Below are positions 1 to 11,486 of a stretch of 64,000 nt of DNA, piece after piece. The notes beneath the pieces were generated by a model that had not been told where the DNA came from, ran no database searches, and saw only the letters and a list, made by a program, of their open reading frames with translations. The stretch's first letter is position 1. Each line of letters opens with the position of its first letter. Position numbers and translations under genes: made by a program. Origin of the DNA: Cercophora sp. LCS_1 (lineage: Eukaryota > Ascomycota > Sordariomycetes > Sordariales > Lasiosphaeriaceae); NCBI GenBank assembly GCA_036250225.1, contig JAPZLL010000033.1, positions 62,001 to 126,000 on the forward strand, written 5' to 3'.

Positions 1-477
1 GTTGACACAGGGTGAGCCATTCAATGTGTTGCGCACGGCAGGTCTGCGTGACGGTTTCGAAGCCGTGATGACGTAGTGGGTGCTAAATTTCAATGACCAC
101 GGCCCTCTACCATCCCGTCGAACAGGTGGTAAGTGTGGGGAAGGTATTTGGTCAAGCCTAGCAAGGTAGATTTCAACATGTCCTGGCATTGGCGCAGTGG
201 GTTGGTGGTGTGCGCAATGGCATCACCTGTGCGTCCGGCAGCGGGGGGGTTCGATTCTGATACAGAGCATCTTTTGAGGTACTTTTGATTCATAATTTCC
301 GACCGGAAAAGGCATTGCACATCGCCTTCAACTCCTAGTCACCATACGTTTCCACCTTAAGATGCAGCGGGTCGGGGGTTACAGAGGGTCGGGGGCAGAG
401 GGTCGGGGGTAGTATCAGACGGACCAGTGGCCAGCTGGGGAGGCCAAAACGGTGGTTAAGACCGGAATAATCCTAGG

Positions 478-512
<35 letters not shown>

Positions 513-513
513 C
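1..513. other. gene-poor 5' flank with G-rich repeats and poly-T
   Basis: No supportable gene. Three copies of GGGTCGGGGG lie at 369-378, 386-395 and 400-409, and a run of about 27 T lies at 482-508, immediately before the inverted-repeat element. The short open frames here have no family resemblance I recognise. The G-rich motifs read on the other strand as CCCCCGACCC, similar in character to the ends of fungal Fot1/pogo elements, so this may be decayed transposon DNA. That is inference. Confidence 0.4.
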
Positions 514-865
514 ATACAGTCAAGTCTGCACATAAGCATCAGCTCGGGAACGGCAATATTGATCGTTAAACCCAGGTTATGCTTAAGCTAAATGCATACA
601 TAACCCTAACCCTGGTTTTTTTGCCCCAATCCCCCTATAAGGTCCCTATAAATACAGGGCCTACTGCCTAGAATCCGGGGCATAACCCCCTATAACTGTA
701 CTGACTTCAACGATTTGTATGGTGACTAAGCCAAAATTTTAATGATAATGCCAATGCGGAAGATATGCTCATGTGCCATACAAATTTGTTCGGGAACGGC
801 CATTTTGACCGGTATAGCCAGATTATCGTTATACCTCTGATGCTTATGTGCAGACTTGACTGTAT
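514..865. mobile_element. MITE-like element with 29-bp perfect terminal inverted repeats
   Basis: Positions 514-542 and 837-865 are perfect reverse complements over 29 bp. Read from the CAGTC end, each arm starts CAGTCAAGTCTGCACATAAG and is flanked by TA (515-516 and 863-864), which fits the TA target duplication of Tc1/mariner/pogo elements. The CAGTCAAG start resembles Fot1-type termini. There is no transposase frame, so the element would be non-autonomous. A second, direct repeat sits inside it: the stretch starting TCGGGAACGGC recurs near 544-580 and 789-825. Two CCCTAA units at about 602-614 are too few to call a telomere. Confidence 0.75.
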
Positions 866-1108
866 CGCGACTTCCGTGTTTGCTGGGGCATGTCCGGATG
901 AAAGTGGGGCAAGTGGGTCCTTCCGCGCCGATTCTGTCGTCGAAGCGGCCGGGAGGCTCTGCCGACCTGGCAAGCGACAGCCTGTGTCACATTCCACGTG
1001 ACACTCAGCGATCGTCATCATGCAGCGCCTCTTGCGCGTCCAACCCCTTCAACGACCAAGCTGGAAACCTGCGAGTGTAACCTCCCACTCTTACCATCGT
1101 CACGCGTC

Positions 1109-1945
1109 ATGGCTTCACCGAAGTGGTCGCTGACTGAGCATCTGCTCTCAAAGTTCCAAGACGACTTTGTGAAAGCAACACAGCATCCGTTTCTGCTCGC
1201 CGCAGCCGAAGGTCGCCTGCCAAAAGACGCACTTGGCCGCTGGCTCTCCAACGACCGGCTCTACATCCACTCCTACATCCGCGCAGCTGGCAAACTACTC
1301 GCAAACATTGACTTACCCCAAGCAGTTCCCGGGTTGGAGTCGTCTGAAACACAGCTGGTCGACTGGCTGATTGAAGCGCTTGCTGCCATCCGCAAGGAAG
1401 AGCGCCTGTTCATCGAGGTCGCCAATCGCTATGACCTCGACATTGAGCTAGGGACACAGAGCGAAGCGTGTGCGGTCGGCGCCAGGATTCCGGATGACGC
1501 AAAGCTCCCGGGTCTTGTCATGATTGAGGGCATTTTTGCTGGGGCCGGCCAGTCGCAGTCGGACTCGGACTTGGCGGCGGCAGGGCTCCCACCTACGGCA
1601 CCGCTGCCCTGGCTTGAAGGAGCTGTCACGTTTTGGGGCACGGAAAGGTGTTATCTGGATGCTTGGTCGTGGGCCAAGTCAAAGCAATCGCCCAGTGGAT
1701 GGTTCAACCCCAAGAAGGATGCAGATGGGGGAGCATTGCGGAATGAGTTTATTCCCAACTGGAGCAGTGCTGGATTCTCTCGGTTTGTTGGGCGGCTGGG
1801 AAGTCTGATTGACTTTGCCATCAATGACCAGCTAGAGAAGGCTGGTGGTGGGGCAGAGGAGCTGAAGCAGTCATTCTTGGATCGGATTGAGGGGCAGTGG
1901 ATGTCACTGTTGGCGGCGGAGGCGGCGTTCTGGCCGGATGTCTAG
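1109..1945 (+). CDS. TENA/THI-4 family protein
   Basis: Single-exon gene of 278 aa. The protein is a helical TENA/THI-4/PQQC-like domain over nearly its whole length. Recognisable segments are GRWLSNDRLYIHSYIRAAGK near residues 38-57, EERLFIEVANRYDLDIEL near 96-113, and LPWLEGAVTFWGTERCYLDA near 168-187. Bacterial TenA is a thiaminase II in thiamine salvage; fungal relatives of this length are mostly uncharacterised, so the substrate is not assigned. I chose the ATG at 1109 because homology begins just after it. The same frame is open back to 998, but that stretch shows no family similarity. No intron is needed. Confidence 0.8.
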   Translation: MASPKWSLTEHLLSKFQDDFVKATQHPFLLAAAEGRLPKDALGRWLSNDRLYIHSYIRAAGKLLANIDLPQAVPGLESSETQLVDWLIEALAAIRKEERLFIEVANRYDLDIELGTQSEACAVGARIPDDAKLPGLVMIEGIFAGAGQSQSDSDLAAAGLPPTAPLPWLEGAVTFWGTERCYLDAWSWAKSKQSPSGWFNPKKDADGGALRNEFIPNWSSAGFSRFVGRLGSLIDFAINDQLEKAGGGAEELKQSFLDRIEGQWMSLLAAEAAFWPDV

Positions 1946-2983
1946 CATGCTCGAGCTCTGGGCAGGCGTTTCTGGCAAATAGAAAGGGAATAAATGGGCA
2001 CACCAAGTCATTACTGCTTTTGCACTGATTGTTCGCGTCTAGGTCTTGTGCTTTGCATTGTCCGCATGACTGACCCTAACCCTTGATCAACCCCTTCACC
2101 CCCTGTCTCGGTGGTTGTGATGCGAAACAAGGGATGTCTAGACGGAAGGGTGCCAGAACTCTCGCAACTTCGACCTAGCTTTTGTGTAAAAAAACATGCT
2201 GCTTTGGGGGTTAGAATACCTATTCTACGTAGATGGATGGAAGAGGTGAGTTGTTTGAGCTGCGATGCTTGGCGCGTTGAGAGATTGAGTTTCGGCTCTA
2301 GTCTCTGTCGTCGGCCCGTTCGGGAGGGCCGGATGTCTCGTCGGTGCTTCAGACACAGCCGGCAGAATGTGTAGATAAAAAGAAATGGAGCACTGCATTG
2401 ATCCAACCCATTGAGAAGAGCAGCACTTAAAAGACTCCCGAAGGAACTAACTGTGAGCACAAATCGCGTTGTCAAGAATCGCGCTGGAAGTGGCTGACTA
2501 AGAAGGCCAGGACCACCTTCCACGCCGGAATCGTTGGGGTCTGTGCCGCTCTGCCGGCCGCCAAGCGTCCCCTGGTGTCGTGCCGCAGGTCGATCGAGCG
2601 GGCGACCGTAGCCAAACCTCAACGCCAGTCAATGCCGCAATCCGTCGTCCGAAGCCTTTTTTTCGACGACGTCAAACCACCAACGGGGGCACTCGCCAAT
2701 CAACCCCCTTTTTCCATGTCGGCTCGTAGCGCAGCTGGCCTGATGAGTCTATTTCCCTCTCCCGTCGTTTCCTAGAACACGGAACTTTGCCCAAAGTTTA
2801 TCCTTCACGACGCTCATTTGACACCTTGGCCGATTACCAACCTAATTTTATCCAACCCCCTTTCGCTCCCTTGCCAGTCTCGTCGCAGCAACGGCCCACC
2901 GCACCCATCACGACCGACCGCCTCGAATGTTCAGACCTATTCGATCTCAACCGACCACACGAGCTAGGTAGCACCCGGCCACC
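1946..2983. other. intergenic region, TENA gene to M28 peptidase gene
   Basis: About 1 kb without a supportable gene. Several open frames exist on both strands but none looks like a protein. The last 200 bp are C/T-rich, as is common upstream of fungal start codons, and the downstream ATG has a strong context (CACCATGGCG). Confidence 0.5.
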
Positions 2984-5737
2984 ATGGCGCCCGACAGCAG
3001 GTACGACCCGGCGCCGCCCATACCAACCTACGACGAAGCCATAGCCGGCGGCACATGGCAGCAGAGCCGCGATGACTATCCACATTCTCCGATTGACAAC
3101 CCCCACAACGAGGGTCAATCCCTCCTCAACTCCCACTCATCCCAAAATGCCCGCGCCCCGGGTCGGCAACGACCAGGGGGCTACCGCGCGCCGACCGTCG
3201 AGACTGATGACGAAGACAGCTTACTGAGCTCCGACTCCGATTCAGACTCCGATGCCGAAGCCGAGCACGTTCGCCGCGAGATGCACGAGATGGACATCGA
3301 CGACTCAGAAGTCCTCGGTGCGCGAGGCGGGCGATCTTCGTGGGGCAAGCGTATCGGCTTCTCCCTGTCGCTTCCACAATGGCGGTGGCGGTGGAAATTA
3401 CCACGGATACGGCTACGGCGCGGCGGCGCAGCAGAAACAAGCGGGGAGAACGCGAATGCGACGGCGCCCGAGGAGGCCACGTCGGGGTCAAGATTCGCGT
3501 TCCCCAGCATGGGCAGCGCGGCGCTGTTCTTACTCGTGGGGAGGGTACTGGCCATCATGCTGATATTGGGCTTCCTGTATCTCCTGTTTGTGAGCGACCT
3601 GTTCACGGATATGGCTAGGCGCATGGGCAGTCACATGTTCACACCGGAGAGTCTGAGGAACAATGTCAAGATGAGCTGCGACCCTAGGAGGTTACGGGCC
3701 ACGCTGAAACATTATACCAATTATGCCCATATGGCCGGCACAGAGGGAGATTTTGCGCTGGCGGAGGACACCGAGATGTTGTTCAAGAACTACGGGTTGG
3801 AAGATGTGTCGATGGATACGTATTATGTTTATCTGAACTATCCGAAGGCGGATGGAAGGGCAGTCGAGATTTTGGATAAGGATGGAAAGGCGACATGGTC
3901 GGCAAAGTTGGATGAGGACGAGCGAGGCGGCGAGTTGGTTGGGAAGCAGACGATGGCCTTCCACGGGCATTCGAAATCGGGCGACGTTAAAGGGCCGCTG
4001 CTTTATGCGAATTACGGGACGAAGGACGATTACGCGAAACTCAAAGCGCTCGGGATTGACACTAAGGGCGCGATTGCGTTGGTACGATATGGCGGTCGAC
4101 CGAGCGACAGGGCGCTCAAGGTCAAGGAGGCGGAGCTTGCTGGGTTTGCCGGGTGTCTCATTTACAGCGACCCGGCGGATGATGGGTTTTTGAAGGGCGA
4201 ACCAGCACCCAGAGGACCGTGGATGCCCGCTGACGGCGTGCAGCGGGGCGCGGTCAGCTTGATGAACTACGTCGTCGGAGATGTGTTGACCCCTGGCTGG
4301 GGGAGTCGGGCAGATCAGCCACGCATCAAACCCCAGGAAAGCCCAGCGCTACCAAAGATCCCGAGCCTGCCGCTGGCCTGGCGGGATGCGCAGGTCCTTT
4401 TGCAGCACCTGAAGGGCAACGGCGAAAAGGTCCCGTCCGGGTGGCAAGGCGGCGTCCCGGACATCGGTGATTGGTACACAGGCAATGTCACATCGCCGAT
4501 TGTTCGTCTCAAGAACGAGAACGATGAGGTTGAGAAGCAGCCCATTTGGAACGTCTACGGCCGGATCATCGGGGCTGAGCAACCGGAGAAGAAGATCATT
4601 CTCGGCAACCACCGCGACGCTTGGGGCTTCGGCGCGGCGGACCCACATTCGGGCACGGCGATCATGTTCGAGCTCATTCGCATTTTTGGTGACCTGTTGG
4701 CGCAGGGCTGGCGCCCGCTGCGCACCATCGAGTTTATGTCCTGGGACGGCGAGGAGTACAATCTGATCGGCTCTACCGAGTATGTCGAACAAAACGACGA
4801 CATGTTGCGCCGAGACGGCGTCGCATACATCAACCTCGACACCGCCGTGACTGGCGGCACTCTTCACGCCGCAGGCTCGCCCATGTTCTATAGGCTCCTG
4901 CTCACCGTTTTGGACGACGTCAAGGATCCCAACTTCAACGACGCTCCGCTCCGGAAGCTTTGGCAAGACAGGAACGCGGATCTCGAGGGTCTCGGCGCAG
5001 GCTCCGATTACGTCGCCTTCCAGGACATCGTCGGCACATCCTCGCTTGACCTGCACTTTGACGGGCCCGGATATCCTGCCCATTCTAGCTACGAGAGCTT
5101 CGAGTGGATGGAGCATGTCGGCGACCCTGGCTTCGTCTACCACACCCTCCTCTCGCAGACTGTCGGTCTCCTTCTCCTTGAGCTTGCCGACCGCCCCATC
5201 CTGCCGTTGGACATGGCCCATTTCACCAACAAAATGGGCGAGTGGATCAAGGACCTCGAGAATTGGGAGAAGAAGCAGACGGCGAAGGACAAGCCTGAGG
5301 ACTTTTCCCTCAAGCCATTGGTGGATGCCCACCACGAAGTCGTCACAAAGGTTCGCGAGTTCACCATTTGGGAATCCGGCTGGGAGAGCACCATCATTTC
5401 CTCCGGCGGAACCGAGTCCGCCAGTCTTGGCAGGATGAGGGCCGACTACAACGCCAGGATGGCGAGGTTCGAATCAGATTTGCTGGACGAGGCAGGGGTA
5501 AGCTTTTACCAATTCCCTTCAATCCCAATTCCAACGCTAACGACATCGCAGATACCCAACCGCACCCAGTTCAAACATGTCATGTTCGGCCCTCAGCTTC
5601 TGTCCTCCTACGATGAGGAATACTTCCCCTCTATCCGCGACACCATCCGCTCCGGCGACTGGGGGCTAGCCGCGAAAACGGTCGAAAAAGTCGCCGCCAT
5701 CATCACCAAGGCCGCACACCGGCTAGTCGAACCATAA
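2984..5737 (+). CDS. PSMA/transferrin-receptor-like M28 metallopeptidase, type II membrane protein
   Basis: Two exons, 2984-5497 and 5552-5737, encode 899 aa. Order: a long Ser/Asp-rich cytosolic N-terminus, one membrane segment at about residues 176-203, a PA domain, the M28 peptidase domain, and a C-terminal TfR-like dimerisation domain. All five zinc ligands and the catalytic acid of glutamate carboxypeptidase II are visible: H543 (HRDAW), D553 (ADPHSG), E590/E591 (DGEEYN), D619 (NLDTA) and H700 (YPAHSSY). An active aminopeptidase or carboxypeptidase is therefore expected, lumenal or extracellular; yeast relatives are Vps70 and Tre1. The 54-nt intron (GTAAGC, branch GCTAAC, CAG) has no stop and keeps frame, so an unspliced model gives 917 aa. 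The next gene is convergent. Confidence 0.92.
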   Translation: MAPDSRYDPAPPIPTYDEAIAGGTWQQSRDDYPHSPIDNPHNEGQSLLNSHSSQNARAPGRQRPGGYRAPTVETDDEDSLLSSDSDSDSDAEAEHVRREMHEMDIDDSEVLGARGGRSSWGKRIGFSLSLPQWRWRWKLPRIRLRRGGAAETSGENANATAPEEATSGSRFAFPSMGSAALFLLVGRVLAIMLILGFLYLLFVSDLFTDMARRMGSHMFTPESLRNNVKMSCDPRRLRATLKHYTNYAHMAGTEGDFALAEDTEMLFKNYGLEDVSMDTYYVYLNYPKADGRAVEILDKDGKATWSAKLDEDERGGELVGKQTMAFHGHSKSGDVKGPLLYANYGTKDDYAKLKALGIDTKGAIALVRYGGRPSDRALKVKEAELAGFAGCLIYSDPADDGFLKGEPAPRGPWMPADGVQRGAVSLMNYVVGDVLTPGWGSRADQPRIKPQESPALPKIPSLPLAWRDAQVLLQHLKGNGEKVPSGWQGGVPDIGDWYTGNVTSPIVRLKNENDEVEKQPIWNVYGRIIGAEQPEKKIILGNHRDAWGFGAADPHSGTAIMFELIRIFGDLLAQGWRPLRTIEFMSWDGEEYNLIGSTEYVEQNDDMLRRDGVAYINLDTAVTGGTLHAAGSPMFYRLLLTVLDDVKDPNFNDAPLRKLWQDRNADLEGLGAGSDYVAFQDIVGTSSLDLHFDGPGYPAHSSYESFEWMEHVGDPGFVYHTLLSQTVGLLLLELADRPILPLDMAHFTNKMGEWIKDLENWEKKQTAKDKPEDFSLKPLVDAHHEVVTKVREFTIWESGWESTIISSGGTESASLGRMRADYNARMARFESDLLDEAGVSFYQFPSIPIPTLTTSQIPNRTQFKHVMFGPQLLSSYDEEYFPSIRDTIRSGDWGLAAKTVEKVAAIITKAAHRLVEP

Positions 5738-6374
5738 CTAACTACCCATCGTTTCCTAATCGTCCTTTTTTTCTCTCTGTCTCGTCTATTATACATATAC
5801 AGTACAGTCCCGCCTCTGTTGGGGGTCGGACATGGCAGGGTTGCGTGTGGACTTGTCACGTTCCCTGTTGGGAACCTTGTTCTACCTCAGCCCCGTCGAG
5901 CAGCCAGGTGGGACGCGCTATAGACCGCCCACCTCGGCTTGCGTGGGAATGGAAATTTGGTGGGGGCATTCTTCTTTGCATTGCAACGGCGCATAACAAC
6001 CGGCGGGGTGTTTTCCATCGTTTTCGTGGCTGTCTCCTTGTCTGTCGAATCATTCGCGACTTCCTTGGTGTATCTCATCACAGAGCCACAGGACCTGTCG
6101 ATATATAGCTGGTAAGGGAGGAAACTTGTCGCATCCCCTCCCCTTGTATTTAACCATGAAATCTTCATCGAGTTCACCTTCTGTCTGCATGCATGCTACG
6201 ATCCAATGAGGGACATTACAAACTCCATTTCTCCTCCCTTGACAACAAGTCCCCCCTTACCCTGAGCGGATCGCTAACGAAGGTATACATATCTACATTA
6301 AGATGTACAGCGCAAGAGAATTCTCCCCTGTTCCAACATGCATTCAAGCCCTTTCTCCCGTCTTGGACGACCAC
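5738..6374. other. convergent intergenic region between M28 gene and VPS35
   Basis: The two flanking genes converge here, so this holds both 3' regions. No ORF or RNA structure is supportable. Confidence 0.5.
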
Positions 6375-9207
6375 TCATTTCGGGTTCAGCACAATGCCCT
6401 CGTACTCTTTGCTCCTAATCATTTCCAATGTCTGCTGAAAGTGCTTTTTGCTTGCGTCCACCGACGCTGAGTCTTGCTGGTTGCCCGCGAGGTTCGAGTG
6501 TATCAGCTCGATGAGACCATTGAGATACTTTGTCGTAACCTGGACAATGTCAGTTTGGGTGTTTGGACTTGGCACAGGGGCAGGGATACATACCGACTCG
6601 TTCTTCTGATCAAAGTAATAGACATAACGGTCCAGAATCTCCACAAACAACTCGATTGACGTGGCTGTCTCCATGCATGAGTCGGCCACGCGAAGGGCCC
6701 GCTGCAGACACTCCAAGACACGTTTCCCGTCGCGGTAGAGATCGGCGTCTTCAGCCTCTCCGCTGTTGACCATTGGCGTTGCCCACCAGAGGTGACTGGC
6801 GAGGTAGACAGCGCGGCACTGGTCTGGCTTGCGAAGGAGCTTGCTGGCGTGTTGGGCGCATTTAGTGATGAGGGTGTCGTAGTTCTCCTTGCCAAAGTGG
6901 CGCGTGCGGTGCAGGGCGCTAGCGATCACGCACACGGCTTGGAACTGGGCCTTGGAGTCGCTGACAGCTTCCTCGTAAACGGTGAATGCTTGGGCAAAGA
7001 ACTCGTAGGCGACTTCCTCGAACCCCGTCAGGTCTGCTGTTTGGCCGCAGGCGCAGAACAGCCGAAGGGCAAGCTCGGCTGCGCCTGCCCCGTTGACGCG
7101 CGTGTAGAGAGTCGAAACAGCCGAGTGGAGGAACTTGAACAGGGAGGAGGATTGAGAGGACCAATTGTCCTCGTAGTGCTCGCGCGCCTTGAATCGCCGG
7201 GCGAGCTTGAGACCGGCGGTAATAAGGGGCGGTGTCGTCGTGCGGATGCGCTCGTTGCCTTCGCCATATGCCTTCCTAGTCATTTGGAGTAGACGGAACT
7301 GGGTATCGTTGTCCTCGGCTCGGAGCAAATGGACCAGCCGGGCCAGCCAGCCTTGCTCCTCGAGGGTTTCGTCCGTCTCCATCGTGCGGGTGCGCTGCTG
7401 CACCACACCCGGGTAGCCGGCCGGGGCTTGGAAGCCCTCCTTGATGAGGACCTTGAGGATCTCAAGAACATTTTCAAGTTGGGCGGGAGTGGAAATGTAG
7501 GTTTGGTTCTTCAACAAAGTCCTGGAAACCTCACCGGCAACTGCTCGCCGTGTAGGGTACGTTTGAGACTGGAAGAGCGGAACGTATGTGGGAAGCGAGA
7601 GGGCGGTGAATATCGATACATATCTCTTGAGTGGTGCTTGTAGGAGCGCCAGCAGGCTTTGCTGGGCCGGTTGTGAGTGGAGGTCTGCGCTGTTAGCATG
7701 CTCCTTGACTTTGTTGTTGGCGTAATCCAGAATCTGGTCCACGTAATCCAATCGCTCGGGGTAAATGTTGAGGGCAAGATTCGTTAGTGAAACGCAGAGG
7801 GCGATGGTATCCTGAATGGGCAGATGTTGTGCTTGGACGAGGTTCTGGACCTGTCCGAAGAAGATCTCGTATAGCCGAACATTCTCGGGAATACCGCGGT
7901 GCTTCTTTGTTGGCTCAGACTCCTCACCCTCGATAGCAGTCGCCTCCGTCTCGGCTATTGACGGTGTTGGCTCGTCATCTCTAGCCGGTGTCTCGGCGGT
8001 CGAAGCAACATCGTTGAATCCTTCCCCGTTCTGCGGCTCTGCCGCAGCGCCAGCGCCAGCGCCCGCATCAGCGGGTGGGGATGGCTTGGCAGCTGACGCG
8101 CTGTTCAGCTTGACCTTCTCAAGTAGATCCGCGAGGGCCTCCTCCTCAATTTTGCCCCTATCCTCCTCGGTCTCGTTTTGCGACTCGCGCTCGGCATAGT
8201 CTGAGAGACGGTCCATTAACCCAATCACGATCGCCTTGACGTTGACGTGGGGGTTCAGTCGCGAGACGGCGCCCAGGAATTGGTCGAGCGTGTGAAGGTG
8301 GAACTCGTCGGGGAAGACCTGGGTAATGACCTCGAGCAGATACTCCTGAGCCAGGACATCGCGACATTGCACAACTTGCTCCAGGAGAGGCGCCAAGATG
8401 CCGTTCTTGTAGGCCGGAAGATCGACAAGCTGACTCAAACGGACAATATTGCTGCCCACCAATAGTTGTAGCTCCTTCCTCTCTTGTGTCCGTTGGTCCC
8501 GCTCCCTCGAGTGTCCCTGGTGTTGGAGTCGCACCCACAGCTTGTTCATCTCGACGAAGTTGGTGAGGATAAAGTTGATCGAGTCTTGGAGATTCCCCTC
8601 GGGGCCATCGGAGTCACCGGTCGGCAGGTAGTCTCTGGCTTGGCCGGACAGGTAGTATCGCAGGAACAGGCCGCGAATCGGGTGCTGCACACCACGGCTC
8701 ATATCCATCATGTCCTTCATCAACTCCTTAACTGGCGCGCCCTCAACCGACATGTAGGCTGTCCCAACAGTGATCATGAGGTACAGACGCGGGATGATGT
8801 TTCCGGCATATTGGACAAGCTCGTAGAGGTCGGCGAGGTGGTTGACTGGGTGGTTCTCGCGCAGATGGACCGAAAGGTATCGCAGGGCGTCAAAGACGGA
8901 CATGTACAACTCGTAGTACTGTTTTGGCCCAAGGCTGCTCGTTCGGAGCTCGGAGACAAGGGTAGAACTGAGGAGGAGCGAAGCGAGGTCAGCAACAGCG
9001 CGGGACGGGAGGGGCGACGACAAGACGAGCTCGAGGTGACGGCGGACCGCAGGAATCACGAAATTGAACGAACCAGCACTTCAGAGCATCCATGAGCTTC
9101 CCGGGGGTATCCAAGCACTTGCGCATCAGGGCGGTTTGCTGGCGCACAGCTACCAAGGCATCTTCGAGCAGGCGGGCCTGGTCCTCAGGCGGCGCGGGAG
9201 TCGACAT
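6375..9207 (-). CDS. VPS35: VPS35, cargo-binding core subunit of retromer
   Basis: Three exons: 9207-9074, 8967-6594 and 6539-6375. They sum to 2673 nt and 890 aa, typical for VPS35. The N-terminus has the family signature LMDALKCCSTLVSELRTSSL followed by PKQYYELYM, and the remainder is the all-helical solenoid that binds VPS26 and VPS29 on endosomes for endosome-to-Golgi retrieval. A charged low-complexity insert (Ala/Pro/Glu-rich) lies near residues 310-385. Intron 1 (9073-8968, 106 nt) uses a GTTCGT donor and a CTGAC branch. Intron 2 (6593-6540, 54 nt, GTATGT) is free of stops and in frame, so unspliced models gain 18 residues. The ATG at 9207 is chosen over an upstream in-frame TTG. Confidence 0.95.
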
Positions 9208-10226
9208 GGCGATCAATTGCCGCGGCTGCTGGCACGGCTACTGGTTGGAGACCTAGCGATGGGGCGAGCTCTGGTCGCAAAGATCGAGGGTCATGCGTGG
9301 GCGATACGAAATCTGCAACAGGTTTCTGGTTGCGCAAATGAACACCGTTCGTTCGACGCACACGCAGGATGACGACGCAGGAGCTCTGCTCCTAAACGTC
9401 CAGCTCGTGCCGGGCCGCAAGGCGGAGGGCGATTACGTAATTCCCAGCCTTCCTTGCACGTGACTGTGGGGCCAAATCGCGACGGGACCACCAACAAACA
9501 CGCGAACCACCTCTGCCAACGCGCCACTGCTCATGAGCCGAAAAGCAGACTGTCAGCGCCCTTTCCTTACGGCCACTGAACCCCCAGGATCAATCCAACA
9601 TTGGTCTGGACCTGTGTATCGAACTGCTTAAGGAAGCTGATGTGTTGGAAGTAGCCGATAGTATCGCCAAGCATCATACTCTTTGCACAGAAATTCCCGA
9701 GCAGCGAACATCGTCCCAACTTCGCCGTCCTCGGAAACGCACCGCTTGCATGCAACATATGCTGATTAATCCCATGGGCGGTGCTAACGTCTGAGGGCCG
9801 GTAGCCACGCGGTAGCAGATGTTTTGCAGATGCGAGGCGGAACGAGTCCCAAATTGGCGAAAAGGGGGTCCCGGATTTAACTTTTGCTCCGGACGGGCTG
9901 GATTTGGGGTGAACAGGCGAATGCAGGTCCCACGATGATTCCAAACCAACCAACCCTCTATCGGAACCCGATTCAAGTAGCCTGTGACCTCTCATCTACA
10001 TAGACGATCTACATAGACGGTGGAATCCAGACACCGGCTGACCAATATCTCCGAGTGTAGAAGTCGGAAGACAAGATGAGCAACAAGACGGTTGACAACG
10101 GGTCGAGTATAAAGGTTCTGAACGTCTTATGCCTTTCAGTCCCGTATCATTCCTCACATCACTTCCTTCGTTTGAACAAGCTTCCATTCAAACCGAGCTT
10201 TCCAAAACCGCCGTCAGACCCCTCCG
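9208..10226. other. divergent intergenic region, VPS35 to SDR
   Basis: About 1 kb between divergently transcribed genes. A CACGTG box lies at about 9458-9463. A short duplication of ATCTACATAGACG occurs near 9994-10020. Open minus-strand frames at 9567-9995 show no recognisable protein and are not called. Confidence 0.5.
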
Positions 10227-11083
10227 ATGGCCGCAGACAATCTATCGCTCTCTGGCAAAGTTGTCATCGTTACCGGCTCTGGTCGTGAAAACGGCATCGG
10301 GGCTGCTATAGCTTTCGCTCTCGCCCGCAACGGAGCCAGTGTCGCTATCAACTACGTTTCCGACTCCTCGGCCTCTCGAGCTGCTCAAGTAGCTGCCAAA
10401 GTTGAGTCCTTTGGAGCCAAGGCCATCGTCATCCAAGCAAATGTCTCAACACCGGAGGGAGCAGCCAAGCTGGTGCGAGAGACCCTTGAGGGATTCAAAA
10501 CCGACCGGATTGATATCCTAGGTGAGTCCCATTGAGTCCCGGACATTTTAGTGACGAATAACACTGACAGTGGTCCGCAGTCAACAATGCTGGAAGTGGT
10601 GTCGGCCAGGGCAAATTGCTTCTTGACTTGACACCCGCGGAAGTACAAAAGGCATTTGCTCTCAACACGTTCAGCACCCTGTACCCCATCCAGGCTGCAG
10701 CCCCCCATATGCCGCGTGGAGGGCGTATCGTCAACATCGGCACTGTTGTGTCCAAGATCACCAACCTTCCGGGCGTCTCCGTCTATGGAGCAAGCAAGGC
10801 CGCGCAGGACTACCTGACGGCAGCCTTGTCCACGGAACTCGGAAGCAGACACGGTATCACGGTCAACACGGTTGCGCCGGGACCTACCGCAGAAACGGAC
10901 GCAAACACCTGGTTCCCGGATGGCGAGCTGAAAGCCGAGGTAGGCACGAAGCTCTCTGCTGGTGCAAAGCTTGGACGGGTCGCTGGGGAGGTCGAAGAGG
11001 TTGCCGATGCCGTCTTGCTTCTTGTTTCTGAACAGGCACGTTGGATCACGGGTCAGTTTGTTGCGGCGAGTGGAGGGATTTGA
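10227..11083 (+). CDS. short-chain dehydrogenase/reductase, classical type
   Basis: Two exons, 10227-10521 and 10581-11083 (265 aa); the intron of 59 nt has a GTGAGT donor and CTGAC branch. Classical SDR motifs are present in order: an N-terminal nucleotide-binding loop VTGSGRENGIGAA, NNAGSG spanning the splice junction, the catalytic Tyr/Lys in VYGASKAAQ, and a PGPTAET segment after it. The nearest families are 3-oxoacyl-[ACP] reductase and versicolorin-reductase-like enzymes using NAD(P)H. The substrate cannot be told from sequence. No biosynthetic cluster surrounds it, so a stand-alone metabolic role is likelier than secondary metabolism. Confidence 0.88.
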
Positions 11084-11486
11084 TATCCCGTTGCGTGGTC
11101 AATAGTTCAACCCCAAAAAGTATACGCTCTCAACTGTGAGCTATTCTTTGTCTTGCTGTTTTCAGACCACTTGCCAAGCCATTCGACGTATATTCGATGA
11201 CTTAGGCTACTGAAGCTTGGTGATCCGTTGAGCCTGCGGGCCTCAGTCGTCAGTCTCACCGACCTCGGTCCGCCGCCCTTGCCGGCCTCGGTCCGACCGG
11301 TTGTTTGGAAAGCTTGTTCGAGGCAAGGCTTTATGTCCCCGTACCCTGTGGCCACAGAATTTTAATACATTACATCAACCACCCTTCGTTCGGCGCCCCC
11401 AGCCGTCAACATTGCTTCCTCTTCACCAATGCAGTCACAACTATCCACCACCGTTGCCATCTCCACCTCAGTTCGACGGCGTGAAG
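11084..11486. other. intergenic region
   Basis: About 400 bp, C/T-rich near its right end. I see no gene or RNA in it. Confidence 0.4.

Noticed and set aside
369..409. CRISPR-like or minisatellite array
   Set aside because: Three short G-rich motifs with unequal spacing do not form an array, and the organism is a eukaryote.
602..614. Telomere-like CCCTAA units
   Set aside because: Only two units inside an inverted-repeat element; far too short for a telomere or an interstitial telomeric array.
4349..5335. Minus-strand open frame of 328 codons
   Set aside because: Antisense to the M28 peptidase domain, which has all catalytic residues.
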